Shown here in pieces: positions 1-13,900 of a DNA stretch of 64,000 nucleotides (position 1 is its first letter; every line of letters begins with the position of its first letter). Position numbers and translations under genes: made by a program. This DNA comes from Muscardinus avellanarius (lineage: Eukaryota; Chordata; Mammalia; Rodentia; Gliridae), in NCBI GenBank assembly GCA_963383645.1, contig OY726569.1:76230135-76294134 (forward strand). Direction: 5' to 3'. The notes below the pieces were generated by a model. That model was not told the origin of the DNA. It saw only the letters and a program-made list of their open reading frames with translations, and ran no database searches.

Positions 1-79
1 AAGAAACTCATCTGAAATTAATGCTAAAAGGTTTTAAAAATTCCTTTGCGACAGCCACTAGAGTATTCTTTAAAAAGTT

Positions 80-288
80 GGAGTTTTTTTGTTTTGTTTT
101 GTTTTTGTTGTTGTTTTCGCTGGTACTAAAGCTTGAACCCAGGGTATTCTACCTCTGAGCTATACCCCCAGCCCTGTTTTACTTTTTATTTGGATCTTAG
201 GGTCTTGCTAGGTTGCTAAGGCTGGCCTCAAGCCTGCTGTTTCCTGTCTCAGCCTCCCCAGTGCTGGGTTTACCATCACACCCAGCTC
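80..288 (-). mobile_element. B1-dID SINE
   Basis: Antisense copy. A T/TTG-rich tail comes first, then the complement of the ID module (acccagggtattctacctct...ccccagccc), then the complement of the B1-like head (gtctcagcctccccagtgct). It is old and diverged. Confidence 0.85.
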
Positions 289-2104
289 AAAAAGCAGCAT
301 TTCTCATATTCCACAGAGTTGAAAGATCTCATAGAAATTGAAAGAGGAATTAATCTTCATTCTCTAAACTTGCTTGGGGTTTAGAGAAACATCTAAACAT
401 AAGATGTTTGGGGCCCTTTAAGACTAAAGCTGAGATCTTGATTTACCTCAAAAGAAAAGACTCTTGACCTTTCTCTAAATTCACCGGATACAGAAACCCT
501 TAGAACAGATTACACTTGGGAGGTGGGAGGAGTGGGGCAGACAGGTTCAGGAGGTCAGTGGCCTCCTGTGGAGCCAGTGACTGGAATGCTCCCGGCTCTC
601 ACCTCTTGCATGTGGCAGGGTAGCAGCCAGTCCAGCTTCCAGCAATAGCTGACCTCTACAGAGGAGCTTAGAAGTGGACTGGCAGCGCCCAGGTAGGTGG
701 TGCCTCTTCTCCCTGATTAGGTCCATTCGCACATCTTGTGTGATGGCATCAATTTCAGAGTATTTGGAGAGAATAGTAAAGTAGTAAGTCACAAGAATAA
801 GAGTTAATTCTGAGTTTTTCTTTGTCCACCCTACATGCACGTAAAGCAGTAAGAACATTTGGGTGGCATTCCATCAATTGTATGTGTGTTCTGTGTGTGT
901 GAACAGTCAGGAAACAAAGACACTGTTGAGTTATACAAATGCAAAAAAGGGGTGGGAATGAATGTGGGCCTTCTGGAAATGCTATTTTTTCACTTTGGGA
1001 CAATTCCAGTAACCAAATAGAATTTTCTGATACATTTGCCAAATAAAAGAGCTGAGGTTGAGAATTAGCATGAGATAGCTTAGCATAATGGATGCTCTGG
1101 AGACAAGCAACCTAAAAGACAAATATAAGAATCCCACCTTGACTTTTCCTAAGGAACCAGGTTGTCACTTCCTCATGGAGGCATAACCATCTTACCATGC
1201 GCTGTAAATATCATTCGTTGGCATTACTTGTTTACCTGGAAGAGACTAAAGATCACCAGGCCCCAAACGTCCTCACATTACTGCCGTCTACCCCTGCCCC
1301 CACTAGTCCTAATAAATACCTCCTCCTCTTTGTAGTAGGAAATCAAAACAGCTAGAAAATGGAACTCTATCTGAAGGTTTTCTCTATTAGGTGCATATGA
1401 AAGGCAAATCCTTAGGCCAGAAAGGAGTGTCATATCTTGTTACATCTGGATTTATGCCATTCCTCAGTCCTTAGTCTCCTTTTTTTGTAATTTGCTTTCC
1501 CATCCTCCTCCGCTCCAATCTCCTTCCAGTTACTTTAGAATAAATTGTGAGAAATTTGGGGAATTTCTTAGAGGAGTATAAGGATATTCATCTTGTGGTG
1601 CCCAGATAATGTCTTGATGTTTTTCTCATCAAAACATGTTAGCCAAAGCCGGGATGAGCCAGCGTCCCACTAGTCTTTGACACACACACCTCCTACCCTG
1701 CCTCAGGGCCTGGCCTCCCAGGCCCTCACTAGCAGGCTCAGCACTTCTCAGGGTCTGCGCAGCAGGATCAAGATTGGTGGAGATGAAAGAAGCAGAGAGA
1801 CACAGTGTAGAACACTCTGCTCACACGAGTGAAGGGACACACACGTGAGTATCTCACGGACATATGTGACCATTAGCGCTTCCCCACTGCACAAGAATAA
1901 CTAGAAACGAACTACAAAAAGATGATTGGTGGCATGGTGGTTCTCGAGAAGCCTAGAAGCTCTGCCTCTTCTAGCTTCTCACCACATTCCCCGAAGGCCA
2001 GTATCCCAAAGGGTTCTTGCTTGTCCTGCTTCACAGCACGCAGTGCAGGCATTGTCAGGAAGTTCTCTCACCATAGTCCTACCACCTGTAACTCTATCTT
2101 GACT

Positions 2105-2322
2105 CTTTTTTCTTTTCTTTTTTTTTTTTTTTTTAATTTATTTTCTACTGGCTATTGAACCCTGGGGCATTTGACCTCTGAGTTATACCCCCAGCCCTAT
2201 TTTATTTCTTAGATTGAAACAGGGTCTTACTAAGTTGCTGAGGCTGACCTCGGAAGTATAATCCTCCTGTTTCAGCCTCCCAAGTACTGGGATTTTAAGC
2301 ATGTGCTACCACACCTGGCTCT
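2105..2322 (-). mobile_element. B1-dID SINE
   Basis: Antisense copy starting with a T-run tail, followed by the ID complement (ctctgagttatacccccagc) and the B1 head complement (cagcctcccaagtactggga). Confidence 0.87.
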
Positions 2323-2634
2323 ATCTTTTATTCTTACAATTACAAAAGCATATTTAAGTTGTTGTAATTGTTATTAGCAAATTACAAATTTTAAAACTTT
2401 ATTATTAATGACCAACCATTATTTTTAAACTGCTCTAAGACTCACCATAGTTGAGAATCCCTGGTTTGGGGTATCTGATATAATTATGGCCCTGTCCTCA
2501 ACCCCTTTCTCTGCCTCATTTTATATACTGTGGATAGAGCTGCTCCTTCATTCAGAAAGTATGGGTGAAGTACCCAAAGATGTCAAGATGAACAAGGCTC
2601 AGTCCTCTCTCTTTATAAAGTCCAGAATCTCCTG

Positions 2635-2636
2635 GG

Positions 2637-2678
<42 letters not shown>

Positions 2679-2680
2679 CA
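2635..2680 (+). repeat. GA/GACA microsatellite
   Basis: A short GA run passes into about eight GACA units in unique intronic sequence. Confidence 0.95.
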
Positions 2681-3571
2681 TTCTGTTGGATGTGCTGTGG
2701 TAGTACAAAGGACAGTCTTAGAGTTGGGCCTTGGAAAAAAAGGGTTTTTGTGTGAGTAGGAAAGGGGGAAAGGGGAGGGCATTCCAGGAGGAGGCAATGA
2801 CACTGTTACACCCTCAGCCTGTCCAGCATGCAGAGCGTATATGTCTGTCAAAGGAGTTGGGGCCAGGTCAGTGGCTCAAGGCCTTAAAGAGGGTGCTAAG
2901 GATTTGTCCTCTACTCTGTAAACACAGGGAAGCTTTGGGGAAACATTTAGCCGTTGGATGACTTGGAGGAGGAATGGCAGGGTGTTGGGAGAATGAAGAG
3001 AGCCTGGAAGTCAGGAGACTGTGGTTCTGAGCCTGGAAGCCAAGAGACCAGTAAGCGGACTGTTGACAGGATGGAGGGAGAGAGCTTGAACTTAATTAGG
3101 CCAGCTGACTCTGGAAGATGAAGGGTAAAATGGCTTCAGTGTATTTATCTTGATATAATAAGTATAGGAGGTATGGGTTTTGGTTATTAGGGCACTAGAA
3201 TAAGAGGAAACAGAAAAAAATGTTAGCTTTTAAGAGATTTGAATTACTTTTGTATGTGTTTGGTGGAGATACAGAGGGAGAAGCTGGAGAGAACTCTGGC
3301 TCTCAATTCAGATTTGCCTCTTGGGCATAGAGGAGCTCGGGGATTATACTTAGAATCTATCCTTACTCCGTTTCTTTCAGAATAGCTTCTGAATGTGGTT
3401 CCTTTATCCCACCCATCTGCTTCCTATGCCTAAACCTGGCCTTGCCTCCCCCTGTTGAGCCAAGGTCTGTCCCAAGGTTCCCAGCCTGGCTTTACCTTAA
3501 GATAGATTTATGGGCAAAGTCACCTGACTCTGCAGACCCACAGCAACCAATTTTACTAAGAAAAAGAAACT

Positions 3572-3786
3572 CACCGGGCATGGTGGCACGCTTGTAATCC
3601 CCGCACTTGGGAGGCTGAGACAGGAGGATCGCACAGGTTTGAAGCCAGCCTCAGCTACTTAGTGAGAATCTAAGCAACTTAGTGTGACCCTGTTTCCAAA
3701 TAAAGTATAAAATAAATCTAGGAGTATGGCCCAGAGGTAGAAAAACCCCTGGGTTCCACCCCCAGTACCACAAAAAAGAAAAAGAA
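3572..3786 (+). mobile_element. B1-dID SINE
   Basis: Sense copy with a ccgggcatggtggcacgctt head, a ccaaataaagtataaaat linker, a dID module (ggagtatggcccagaggtag) and an A-rich tail. The tail ends in aaagaaactca, which repeats sequence just upstream of the head (aaagaaactcac at about 3563) and is a likely target-site duplication. Confidence 0.9.
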
Positions 3787-4777
3787 ACTCAGCCTCTCTA
3801 AGAGACAGCAGTAGTTCAGCATAGAATAGAGTGAACTTAGAAGAAACAAGAAACTTGGCTTTTGGTGACCAGCTATCAAATGGAGCTGAGCTGCCCTGCC
3901 CTGCCTGAGAGTAAAGGGCTTTGTGCCGGCATTTGCATTTGTAATGAAGAGCCTTTGTTACCGAGGGTTGGTTTCACTTGGCCACAACTGTCAGCCTCGC
4001 TTACTGATGATATCCCTGGAGTTGCTTGGTTGCCTACAGGAACAGAGAAAGGAAAAGGAGAAAAATCTGTTCCCTAATCACAAAGCCCCATTTTCTGCCA
4101 CTTGGCGGGGCAAGTGATTCTTAACTTTAGAAAATATTTATTAGGGACAAGGGTGCAGCACTTATTCTACTGTGAAATGATATAAGTTCAGCAATTCTAA
4201 TTCAAAAACTACAATTCAAGGCTTTTTTTTTTTTCATGGAACTTCTTATGTGGTCATGCCACTATAAACCCAAAATTATAAATACTAAATAACAAATATT
4301 CTCTCCAGATTTTGAGTAGCAAAATTGGAAAACAAAGAAGCATACAAAGAATGTGCTGGTCTCTGCGGTCATACACTCCGGGAGGACTGTTTGAGAAATT
4401 GGAATTGATTGCTGTGTGAATGTCACTTGGGTTCAATTATCCTATGCTCTGTCATACCAGAGACTGCAGAAGGGGCTGAGCCAATTGAATTCTGGCAGCT
4501 TTTGGAAGCATACATGTTTTGTGCTTCTTTTTCCCTCATTGTCTTTTGACACCACCCCCCTCCCCCCAGGCAGTTTTCCAGCTGTTCCTGAGGGAGTAGC
4601 TTTATGGGGAATTTTTTTTTTTTTTTTTTTTTTTTGTAAGCTTCCAGCTGGCTTCATTTCCACTATCTTCATGAAGTTGTTGCCTTTGTTGCATTTATAT
4701 AATATTATCCGTCATGCGTGGCCTCGCAATTTTTCCCTTTGAATTGTTGACTTCATGTTTTTGGTTTGCACATGCAG

Positions 4778-4924
4778 GTTGTCTCCTGGTTCAGACATCT
4801 ATGTGACAGTCTCATCCATGGCCTTAGCAAGATCCCAGTGTCGTAACTCCCCTAGCAACCTGTCTTCATCCAGCGAGACTGGCTCTGGGGGGGGCACTTA
4901 CAGACAAAAATCCATGCCCGAAGG
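4778..4924 (+). CDS. SIPA1L1: SIPA1L1 coding exon A (post-PDZ linker)
   Basis: The first base completes a codon from the upstream exon, followed by 48 full codons and two bases (GG) carried into the next exon. The translation runs [20 protein letters not shown] and onwards to [10 protein letters not shown]. It is Ser-rich, which fits an unstructured, phosphorylatable linker after the PDZ domain. The acceptor is catgcag|G at 4776-4777 and the donor is GTAGGT at 4925. The GGGGGGG run near 4887-4894 encodes the glycine stretch of SGGGT. Confidence 0.94.
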
Positions 4925-7900
4925 GTAGGTATACCATTTGTCCCATTGTGCATGGTATTCATCAACAGCACTGTCTTTCATCTTTTCTCACATGTAAAAT
5001 GATTCTTATTCAGCCAGCCATATCAATTTGCAAACAATAAGGAAAATATAGCTAATGTTTGAGTTTTTTATATGTGGTATTAAGGATTGAACCCATGAGC
5101 ATTCTTCCTCTGAGCTATACCCCCCCTGCGCAACATTTATTTATTTATTTATTCATTTATTTATTCATTCATTCATTTATTGTAACAAGGTATTACTAAG
5201 TTGCTGAAGCTGGCTTTGAACCTGTGATCTTCCTGTCTCAACCTCCCAAGTACTGGGATTACAGTATTACCAAGAGGAAAATATTATACATATTTTAATG
5301 TCTGGGTCAAAGCACTTTCACTCTGTCTCAGTGGCAGAGAAATCAGATTGTATCAGTCTCTTCATTACCTATAGTGTTTAGTGCCAGAGTGAGGATTTTG
5401 TCAACTCAGCAGAACACTTACGTATACTGGAGTTGATATCCTTGTTCAAAGTAGGGAAAATGCTAATCACATCAAAGCTTAAAATTATTTGTCCCAGATT
5501 TTAAGTCTTTTGTCATTGTGTTCTATACTTCTTTTTCTAAAACAACCATTTGCTTTGGACAAAAACTTAACAAAGTGTCCTGGGAATATAGCTCAGTGGT
5601 TAGACCACTTGTCTATCATGAGCAAGCCCTGGGTCAGTGATACCCAACACTCTCAAAAAAGAAAAGAAAAATGTGCTAAGTAAAAAGTGAAATTATATGA
5701 TTTTAGAGATTTTTAAAGGACACTATAAGGGAAAAAAGTTTGGAATATCTGAAGCTGGAAAGTAATTAGCAGCAAAACAGGACACAGCACACATAAACTG
5801 CCTTTGCCCAGAGGAAGAATGAAAAAACATCAAAGACTTCCTGCTGGGCGGCCTCCCTGGGGAACTTGACAAAGAACTTGAACCACTGAAAAATCAAATG
5901 TGAGGTGTTTATAAAACCTGGTGTTTCCAGTCTACATTTTCCCAAAATATATCTTTAACAGATAGACACATGATTTGGTTACTTTCTTGAGATTTTTCCA
6001 TATCTAGAAATAAGCATGCTTAAATAAAATGCTTACAATGGGTATTTCTCATGTATGATATTTTGTTGGTTTACAGCCATTAAGTATGGTTTTGTTGTTG
6101 CTAAATGTTTATGTTAGCAGAAAGTATGTAATAAAACCGCTATTAAATACACTTTCTACGTCCCGTTTTCTCCCCCATGAGTCCTTTAGTAACTTGTATA
6201 AAATGCACATTTTTAATTGTTTCGGTGACAATTAGAAAAAATTCAGCTTTTATTCATGACCCTGCAAAAGGTTTATGAAATACATATTATTGTACTGCTC
6301 CTTAAGCCCAACTAGTTATTTCTTGTTTTAACTAGATTTTAAACACTCTGGTTTGTCTTCAAAACTAAGAATTCACCACAACTTCAGCACTAAAATATAA
6401 ATAAGACAACAAAAAAGAGTATTCCTGGAATTCTTTAAGTGTATGCCAAAAGCCTCACATGAATGTTTGGTGCACTTCGATGTTGACAGCGAGGCACCCA
6501 GTGCCCATGCTCCTCAGATGTTTGTTAAATAAGCTGGTGGTTTTTCAGTTGGATGTTTAATAACAAAACCTCTGCTGTAGCTGGTATTAAGGGCTTTCCT
6601 GTTGTTGGTGCGATCACCTGGCATGGGTGACTATGCTGCCTGTTTTCCCCAGATCCCAAACAATTTTTGTCTGTCATTGAGGCCAGAGATAGCGCTTCTC
6701 AGTCAGATCATCCTCTTTGTGGCTCCTGGGTTAGATTTGATCCTAAAATTAACCCTTAACATCTACTCTGAAACTTACCAGTAAGATATGTACAAGGTGA
6801 AGCAAAGATGGAGTGTATGCACTCTGACAGATTCATTTATGTTAAACTTGCAGAATGTCCTAACAGTAAGCCAGTACAGCACACATCAGATGTCCATAAA
6901 CGTAGTATGCTACCTGCATGTGCAGGACATGTGCCCACCTCTTCCCTGGTGCACACATGTTGAGGATATCCAACTTAGTTGAGACATACAGTTTAGTAGG
7001 AGATGAATAATACCTGCTCTGTTTGAATGGAGAGGAGATACCTGGACACGGTTGGGATAGGAATGACAGGTAGTGAAAAGCAATAGTGTTTAAGGACATC
7101 CCGCCTGTCCTCCCCTCCTTGAGCTCTGTTTCTGGGCCACACACAGAGAGGCACTGAGGAGGCAGGGCCTGGCCATAGGGAGCCTTGCCGAGGTGGGCTT
7201 TGAAAACCTGGTGTGAGCAGCATCACTGGGCTGTATAAGCTGAAGATGAGGATGGCCGAGGCGAGGGCCCATGACAGCCTTCTCCCAACGCTCCTAGAAG
7301 AGGAAACAGACCGGTCTGTGAGGGAAACTGAGGCCAGTAAGTGAAAGCAAGAGAAACTGTTTCTAGCCCCTGGCGAGGAGGACATCTCAGCCAGCTGTCA
7401 GCCCTCCTGGAGAGGAGGGAACTGTCTCATGAGGCCCAGCGCTTTGGCCAGGAACATGTGTCGGCCACACAACAGCTTTAAACCTCATTCCTATCTGGCC
7501 TGTGACCCTTAAACTATCAAGGGCCCCTCCAAACAGAGGCATAATTAAGCCTTCAAAAAGAGATGCATTGTAAGCTGGTCCTGGTGGTCTACACTTGTAA
7601 TCCCAGTACTTGGAGGCTGAGATAAGAGGATCAAGATTCGCTACTTAGCCTCAGCTACTTAGTGAGGACCTTCCCAACTTAGTGAGACTCTGTTTAAAAA
7701 TAAAGAATAAAAAATAGGGCTGGGGGTATAGCTCAGAGGTAGAATGCCCCTCCTTTCAATTTTCAATACCACATACAAAAAAGGACACAATATCAAGTTT
7801 AGAACAAATTTTGTCTGAACTCAAGATCAAGATCGATGTATCCTTAATGCCCCAGCACACAAACAGGCCATGCATGTGAAATTAAAAGGTCATGGGTGAA

Positions 7901-10900
7901 CATGTTTTATAAGGCGATGTTTAGTGCCAGCCTTCCCCTGTCATTTATTTAAAAGCTGCTAGAAAAATGTTTAGCTTTAAATTCTGATTCAATTTTAGTT
8001 TCCACTGCTACAAAAAAGTAAAAGTAAGATTAGAATCCATCTTTAACCCAAATTTCCATGCCTTTTTCAAAGTCTTCACTTAGTGCAGATTTAGGTCTTA
8101 TAATCATTCCAAGGATATTTGTTTTTCTAAACTTAATAATAACTCTACTAAGGGAGAGAAGAAAGCATGATTGTAAGTCCTCCCCCTCTACACCTCTCTC
8201 TCTCTCTCTCTCTCTCAGCACTTACACTGAAATCTGTAGATCAAGGTTTTGTTTTTAATAATGGCTATGTCCATATGTAAGGTAACTTTGTGAGCCTCAT
8301 GATTGGGCATGTAAATGTGCAGCATTTATGCTAAAGCAACTGGGGAGGTGATAAAATAAGTATTTTACTGAAGTAAATATTTGAGTAGCTTTCTCTGCTT
8401 TGCATGGAGCCTTGTAATGGAATTGCCATGTTCAGCGACTTTGTTCATTTGCACTGGGTGGTAAAAGTTGGAACTTGGCTCCAAGTCTTTCTCCTCCTAA
8501 TCTCCCACTCTTCCCAGTGGTCCTGTGCGTGTGACTATCAGTTTATAGCAAGCAAGACACCCATCACATGATCAACTGGCACAGGCTCTGTTTTGTCTTG
8601 TACTATGTAAGTTACTTAGAAGTTCATTAGTAACCACAAATGCATTGGTGAGTTTCCATAATGAATGTTTGCATTCTGCACGCTGGCCCTTTTCTGGGTC
8701 CAGTATCTACTTTGCTGCTATTGCTCTATCGAGGCATATGCTTTAATTAAGCATATATTATTATTTTACCCCTGGGAAAATAAAACTGGCTCGCCAAATA
8801 GCAGAATTGCTTTTCAGAAATAGTTGCCTTTATACATTGCCAGTTTACCTACTTCCAAATTGCCTTTATCAACGGCAACTTAAAATTTATACATTTGGAG
8901 AGTGGATTCTATATAACATAAATGATAGCAATCTTTGTCTTTCAGGCCACAGAGCAAGTACTCAGAAAATACTTGTTCCAAGAATGAGTATCTTAATAAT
9001 TTAGTAAATTACTGAGTTAAGAGAAGACAACCCCTAAAATGTGCCATTTGGAAGATATATATAGATATTTAGATTGTGAACTTTAGGCTGTGAGTTTGGC
9101 TGGAGGAGGGCTGAAAGATTTTTGGTTTCTTACCACACATATTTTACATTAGCTCAGTCACAATGGCTCCTACCCTTGTTAACCATTGAAGATACGTAGT
9201 TTACATACCTTTCTGAGCTATGATATATACTGACCACAGTCTATACGTTTCTGGGCCTGTGCACACATGACCAAGTATGTGTATACACATGTACATATAT
9301 TTAAGCCTGCCCTTAGACTGAAGTTCATCATCTGAGGGCCACCTTCCCCTCCTGATGAGGTCCCTGACGTCGCTTTGCCCTTTCTTGGGGGGATCACCAC
9401 AGGTTTGGAGTGAGCCGCAGATCCCCAGCCTCCATGGACAGGCAGAACACCCAGTCTGATATCGGAGGCAGTGGAAAGTCCACCCCCAGCTGGCAGAGGA
9501 GCGAGGATGGCATCGCCGACCAGATGGGTGAGTATTGATTTCTACAAAAACAAATGCTTTTGCAACAAGGTGACTCTGACCATCTCTTGATGTTATAAAA
9601 TCATTGCATTCTAAAAGACAGCCCTAGTTAATACATGTGCATTAGAATTAAGTTGCTGTTAGACTGTGTATAAGTGAAAATAACAAAGAGGATCTAAGAG
9701 AAGTCAAGGAACTCTAAGTGACCTCAAATTTAGACATGAAAAGGACTTAGGAATTATATTCAGCACCAAGATTGAAAGACCAGGCTAACAAGCCACATGA
9801 AGCCCAAGAACCTACTTCTCATTGTGTGTTTGTGTGCGCATGCGCTCACGTGTGTTTGCCTGATGTCTTGAGAGAATTCCTTGGTATTCCTAATGTCAAA
9901 ACCATAACAAAAAACTATTTGTGGGGAGTGGGAAGAAATACAATGATTTAGTCACATCTGTAGCTTGGGGAGAAGCCTTTTTCCCTTTTTTATGTGCATT
10001 CCTTTTTAATTCTTTCCACTCCGCTCTTAAGTTGCCAGCCAAGAAGATGTCTTAGCAGTATAAAACAACTAGATGGAAAGGATTTATATTAGCGATCCCT
10101 CATTTGAATTTCTGGTGCATAGGCTTCTGTGTGTGTGTTCTTGTTGTTCTACAATGACGCCATATCACCAGTTAATGCAATAAAATTTTGCCATGAAACA
10201 AGATCATTTCAACACAGTAGCATCTATGATTTGGGATCAGCATAGTTGATACTTCAAAGACTTGAATCTAGACTACTAGGTGGTTATTTTGTTTTTGTTT
10301 TTTTCTCATGTCTAGAAGCATTACCATCAATATGAGATCAAGAGATTTAAATTTCAGGGCCAAAAAAATAATTGTGTGTGTGTGGAGGGGTACTGGAAAT
10401 GGAACCTAGGAGCACTGTGCCATGGAGCCGCATGTTAGCCTTTTTAATATTATTTTGAGACAGGGTCTCACTGTTACCTCAGGTGATTCTCAAACTTGAG
10501 ACTCTCTTGCCTTAGCCCCCAGTAGCTAGGATTGAAGACATGCACCACCACACCCAACTGAAAAATATAAACTCTGAAGCACATTCATGCTTTTGTTCTA
10601 TTTTACTGGCCGTGCCCAAGTAAATGTATTAACCATGAACATAGAAAAGAAGAGAAACATCTTCAGCTAAGACAGGAATTGAGGAAGTATAATTTTCCGG
10701 TTCTGAAGATATGCTTTGTAGCAGTAACTTCAGTGAGATGTGCCTTGTTATTGAAGCCATCTGTCATTCCCACTCTTATCCCACCCACCCCAACACAAAA
10801 ACCTGAGCATATTCTGATCAGCATCTCTGCTTTTGACAGAATGTTTTTAATCCCATATGTTTTGATCTTGTTGGGACAGTAACGACATACATGGAAAGGA

Positions 10901-13900
10901 TCCCTTCTTCAGCATCCCTTTCTTAGACTCATAGTACAGGATTTGAACAAGGCCAACAGCAAGCCCTCTCTGAGCACAATGTAATAATCCCCACTCATGG
11001 GAAGGCACATGGGATGAGCCAGTATCCTGGGACTAGAAAGGGTACTTGTAAGGTTCATCCTAGACCCACATTCATTCTCTAACACAAACCTCCTCTCACC
11101 TTTCTCCTTTCCATCTACTTTAGTTTAGAAGCATTCCACTTGTAGTAAGACTCTTAAGATTAATATGGACACATCTTTTTAATACATTGTTCATCCTTTA
11201 ATGTACCTCTTGTTTTTTAATAATAAGATACTCCTAGAACCTGCCAGGGAAGCCTTTTTCACTACAGATTGTGAGGCCTGTGGGTGGCCTTTCTCTATTT
11301 GAAATTCAAGGCTTTGAATAAAATTTTTAAGAATTTCATTGTCCCTGAATTCCAAGAGAATAACCAGCCTTTCATAATTGGACATCAGAAAGAATCCAGG
11401 GCTTAATTGTTGTAAGTCATTCTAGGGAGAATTCCAGGAAAGTGATTTTTATACTTTTATTACTCAGTATATGACATTGAATGTATACAGGGCTGACCTT
11501 CCTGCAATGACTTCCTTCTTTAATGACTTGCACTTTAATGACTTGAACAAATAATTTCTTTAATGACTTGCACTGATGCTTAGGAGATGTGATTCAGTCA
11601 GGCACGTGCACATATCTTTGTATATCGCTGAGTTATAAATTGGTACCCCACTGCCAGTGCAGACAGGAATTTAGCTGGTTGAATTGGCTCACTCATCTTC
11701 ATCGCAGTTTGTTTTTCTGCCTCTCTGCCCTTGGAAATAAGGTTGTGAGACCCAAAGAGTAGGGAGGCTGCCTGGACCTCTGTCAGGAACTGTTGAGAAG
11801 TCAAGAGTTCCTGCTGTTAGCTATAGGAGTATTAGAGGATAAATCCCTTATCTCTCACTTTGGAACCCCGTTTTGAACACCAGCTTGGAGTCCAAAAGGA
11901 AGCAATTGTTATAAGTAAACTAGTTGCTGTGTGTCTTTTCTGTTGTGCTCAGCTTACAGTTATAGAGGATCTCAGGATTTCAATTCTTATGTCCTCGAGC
12001 AGCATGAATATACAGGTAAAATATTTCCAAAGTGTCATGGTAAGTAATACGTGATTGCATCCATGCCTGTCTAGGTAATGTAGACTGAGCTAGGTTAGCC
12101 ACACTTTGCAATGAATGAATTTCATAAATTTAATCCTCCATATATTTTAAACTTCCTCCCAAACCAAAAGTTAATTTCGAACTTTGCTGCATCGTTCATG
12201 GCCTTTGGTTTGGTGGTACTTGGCTATGCTAATGTGTATGATGTGACACGTTGTCACCAGCTGCAAGCTTTATCCATCAGTCACCTAGTTCCTGACATGC
12301 TGTTTATTGTGTAGACTCCTAACAAGCTTCCCGCTGAGGTTCAGAGTTGGCTGGTCAGTGAACTGAAAGATGCAATGGCAAGCCGTCTCCATGTGTCAAC
12401 ACGTGCTCATATATGTTTAGTACCTGCACCGTAATGTTCTATGCTGTATTCCAGAGCCTACATGTCATCTCCCAGCAGTATCAAAGGTACTGCCAGCATT
12501 CCGAGAGAGCCCCAGCGGGAGACTGATGCGGCAGGATCCGGTGGTCCATTTGTCTCCAAACAAACAAGGGCATGTAAGTTAACTATTGCCTTAGAGAAAC
12601 AGGAGAGCCCTAGCCGTCTACCCCCCAGCAGTGTGAAAGTGGAACAAGTCTCTCCTTTGCCCCCTATGGTCTAAGAGGAAGTCATGGGGGGAGGAGAGGG
12701 GAAGCATTTGCTGCCTGGCCTTGGGATTTCTGCTGCTGTGAGGTAAACACAATGTCATTGGTATGCCCTGCAGCCTCCAGGTCTGAGTGCAAGATCTCCT
12801 GGTTCAATCATAAGCAGTCCTCAAATGTTAGGAACAGAAATGTGTAATGAAGAGATTCTCTTTGCTTACACCGTTGCAGGAGATGTACTTGGAGCATCAG
12901 TCAAGGGCTCAGACAGCTGCCCTCCCAAGTCCCCTGCTCCTCTTATCTTCCACAGCTGCACACAGCGTCCTTCTACTATAGTAACACATAATTTCTTTGT
13001 CACTTATCGATACACTTAGGAACAGAGGTAATCAGGGTCTCTTCCCCTTGGTAATACAGTTGACTTTCTTGGTCTGTCTCTTCACTGAAATGTGTGTTTA
13101 TGTTCATGTCATATGATAGGATGGGAAAATAGCCCATTTCATGCTCAATAAATTATAAGATGCTCGAAGACTTTTAATGATAAAGCTCACTTAATGATAA
13201 AGCTTTGTTCTGAGAAATGAGTATTGAATCTAGGAAAACGAGAGGACACACTGCCCACTGCTCTGTGGGGAGAGATTTACTGAGGAAGTGTGGTATCACT
13301 GTTGTGCTTAGAAGTGATAGACTACCCCAATAGATCTGTGGATTTCCTTTCCTCTCTAATAATTTTTATACAGACCACATAGGTATATCTTGGACAGATT
13401 TGGTTAGATAAACTATATTACTAAAATTAATTCCACCTGTTTCTTTTTACATTTTGGGTACTGGAGAATTTGAATTACCTTAGTGGTTCACTTTCTATCT
13501 CCACAGAAGTCCCCACCTTTCTTTGCATTCTCCATCTGTCTCTATTTGGACCAGCCACATTTAAAGCACTCAGTAGCCACACGTGGCTGGAGGCACCAAA
13601 TTGACAGCATGTGGGCAGAACTGGAGAAGTTCAGCCCTGTTGGAAGTGAAGAGGGCTTCGTAAGACCACTTTATAAATTGTTCCTGAGAAAAATTAGTTA
13701 CAGCAATAAAGTGACTGGGTCTGATTGTTTTATTAGGGGATGTTTCCCCCTATATATAAAAGAATGTTTCACTTTGAGGTGAAACTGTTGAACCCTCCTC
13801 CTGCCCCTAGTGTGGCCAGTGAGGAACCGGGTCCCTTCCTCTCCACCAGAGGGTGTGCCTGCTACATGCCTTCTCTTCATAGCCAGCAAGTGTCTGGGCT

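Larger units (their letters stand above)
1..4777 (+). other. SIPA1L1: SIPA1L1 intron, 3' part, upstream of the first exon in the window
   Basis: This is non-coding sequence ending in a normal acceptor at 4776-4777 (catgcag). It holds three B1-dID SINEs (about 80-288, 2105-2322 and 3572-3786), a GACA microsatellite at 2635-2680 and a T-run near 4610-4635. The rest appears unique. The short open frames here have no recognisable product. Confidence 0.8.
4925..9402 (+). other. SIPA1L1: SIPA1L1 intron, 4.5 kb
   Basis: The intron contains a B1-dID copy (5068-5265) with an ATTT/ATTC repeat, a lone ID element (5577-5660), a B1-dID (7573-7785) and a CT repeat (8193-8216). Unique AT-rich stretches at about 5700-7100 and 8220-9400 include a short inverted repeat at 8736-8756. 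I see no coding exon in it. Confidence 0.8.

Noticed and set aside
2635..2680. CRISPR-like or regulatory short tandem array
   Set aside because: It is a simple GACA microsatellite in a mammalian intron with no spacers.
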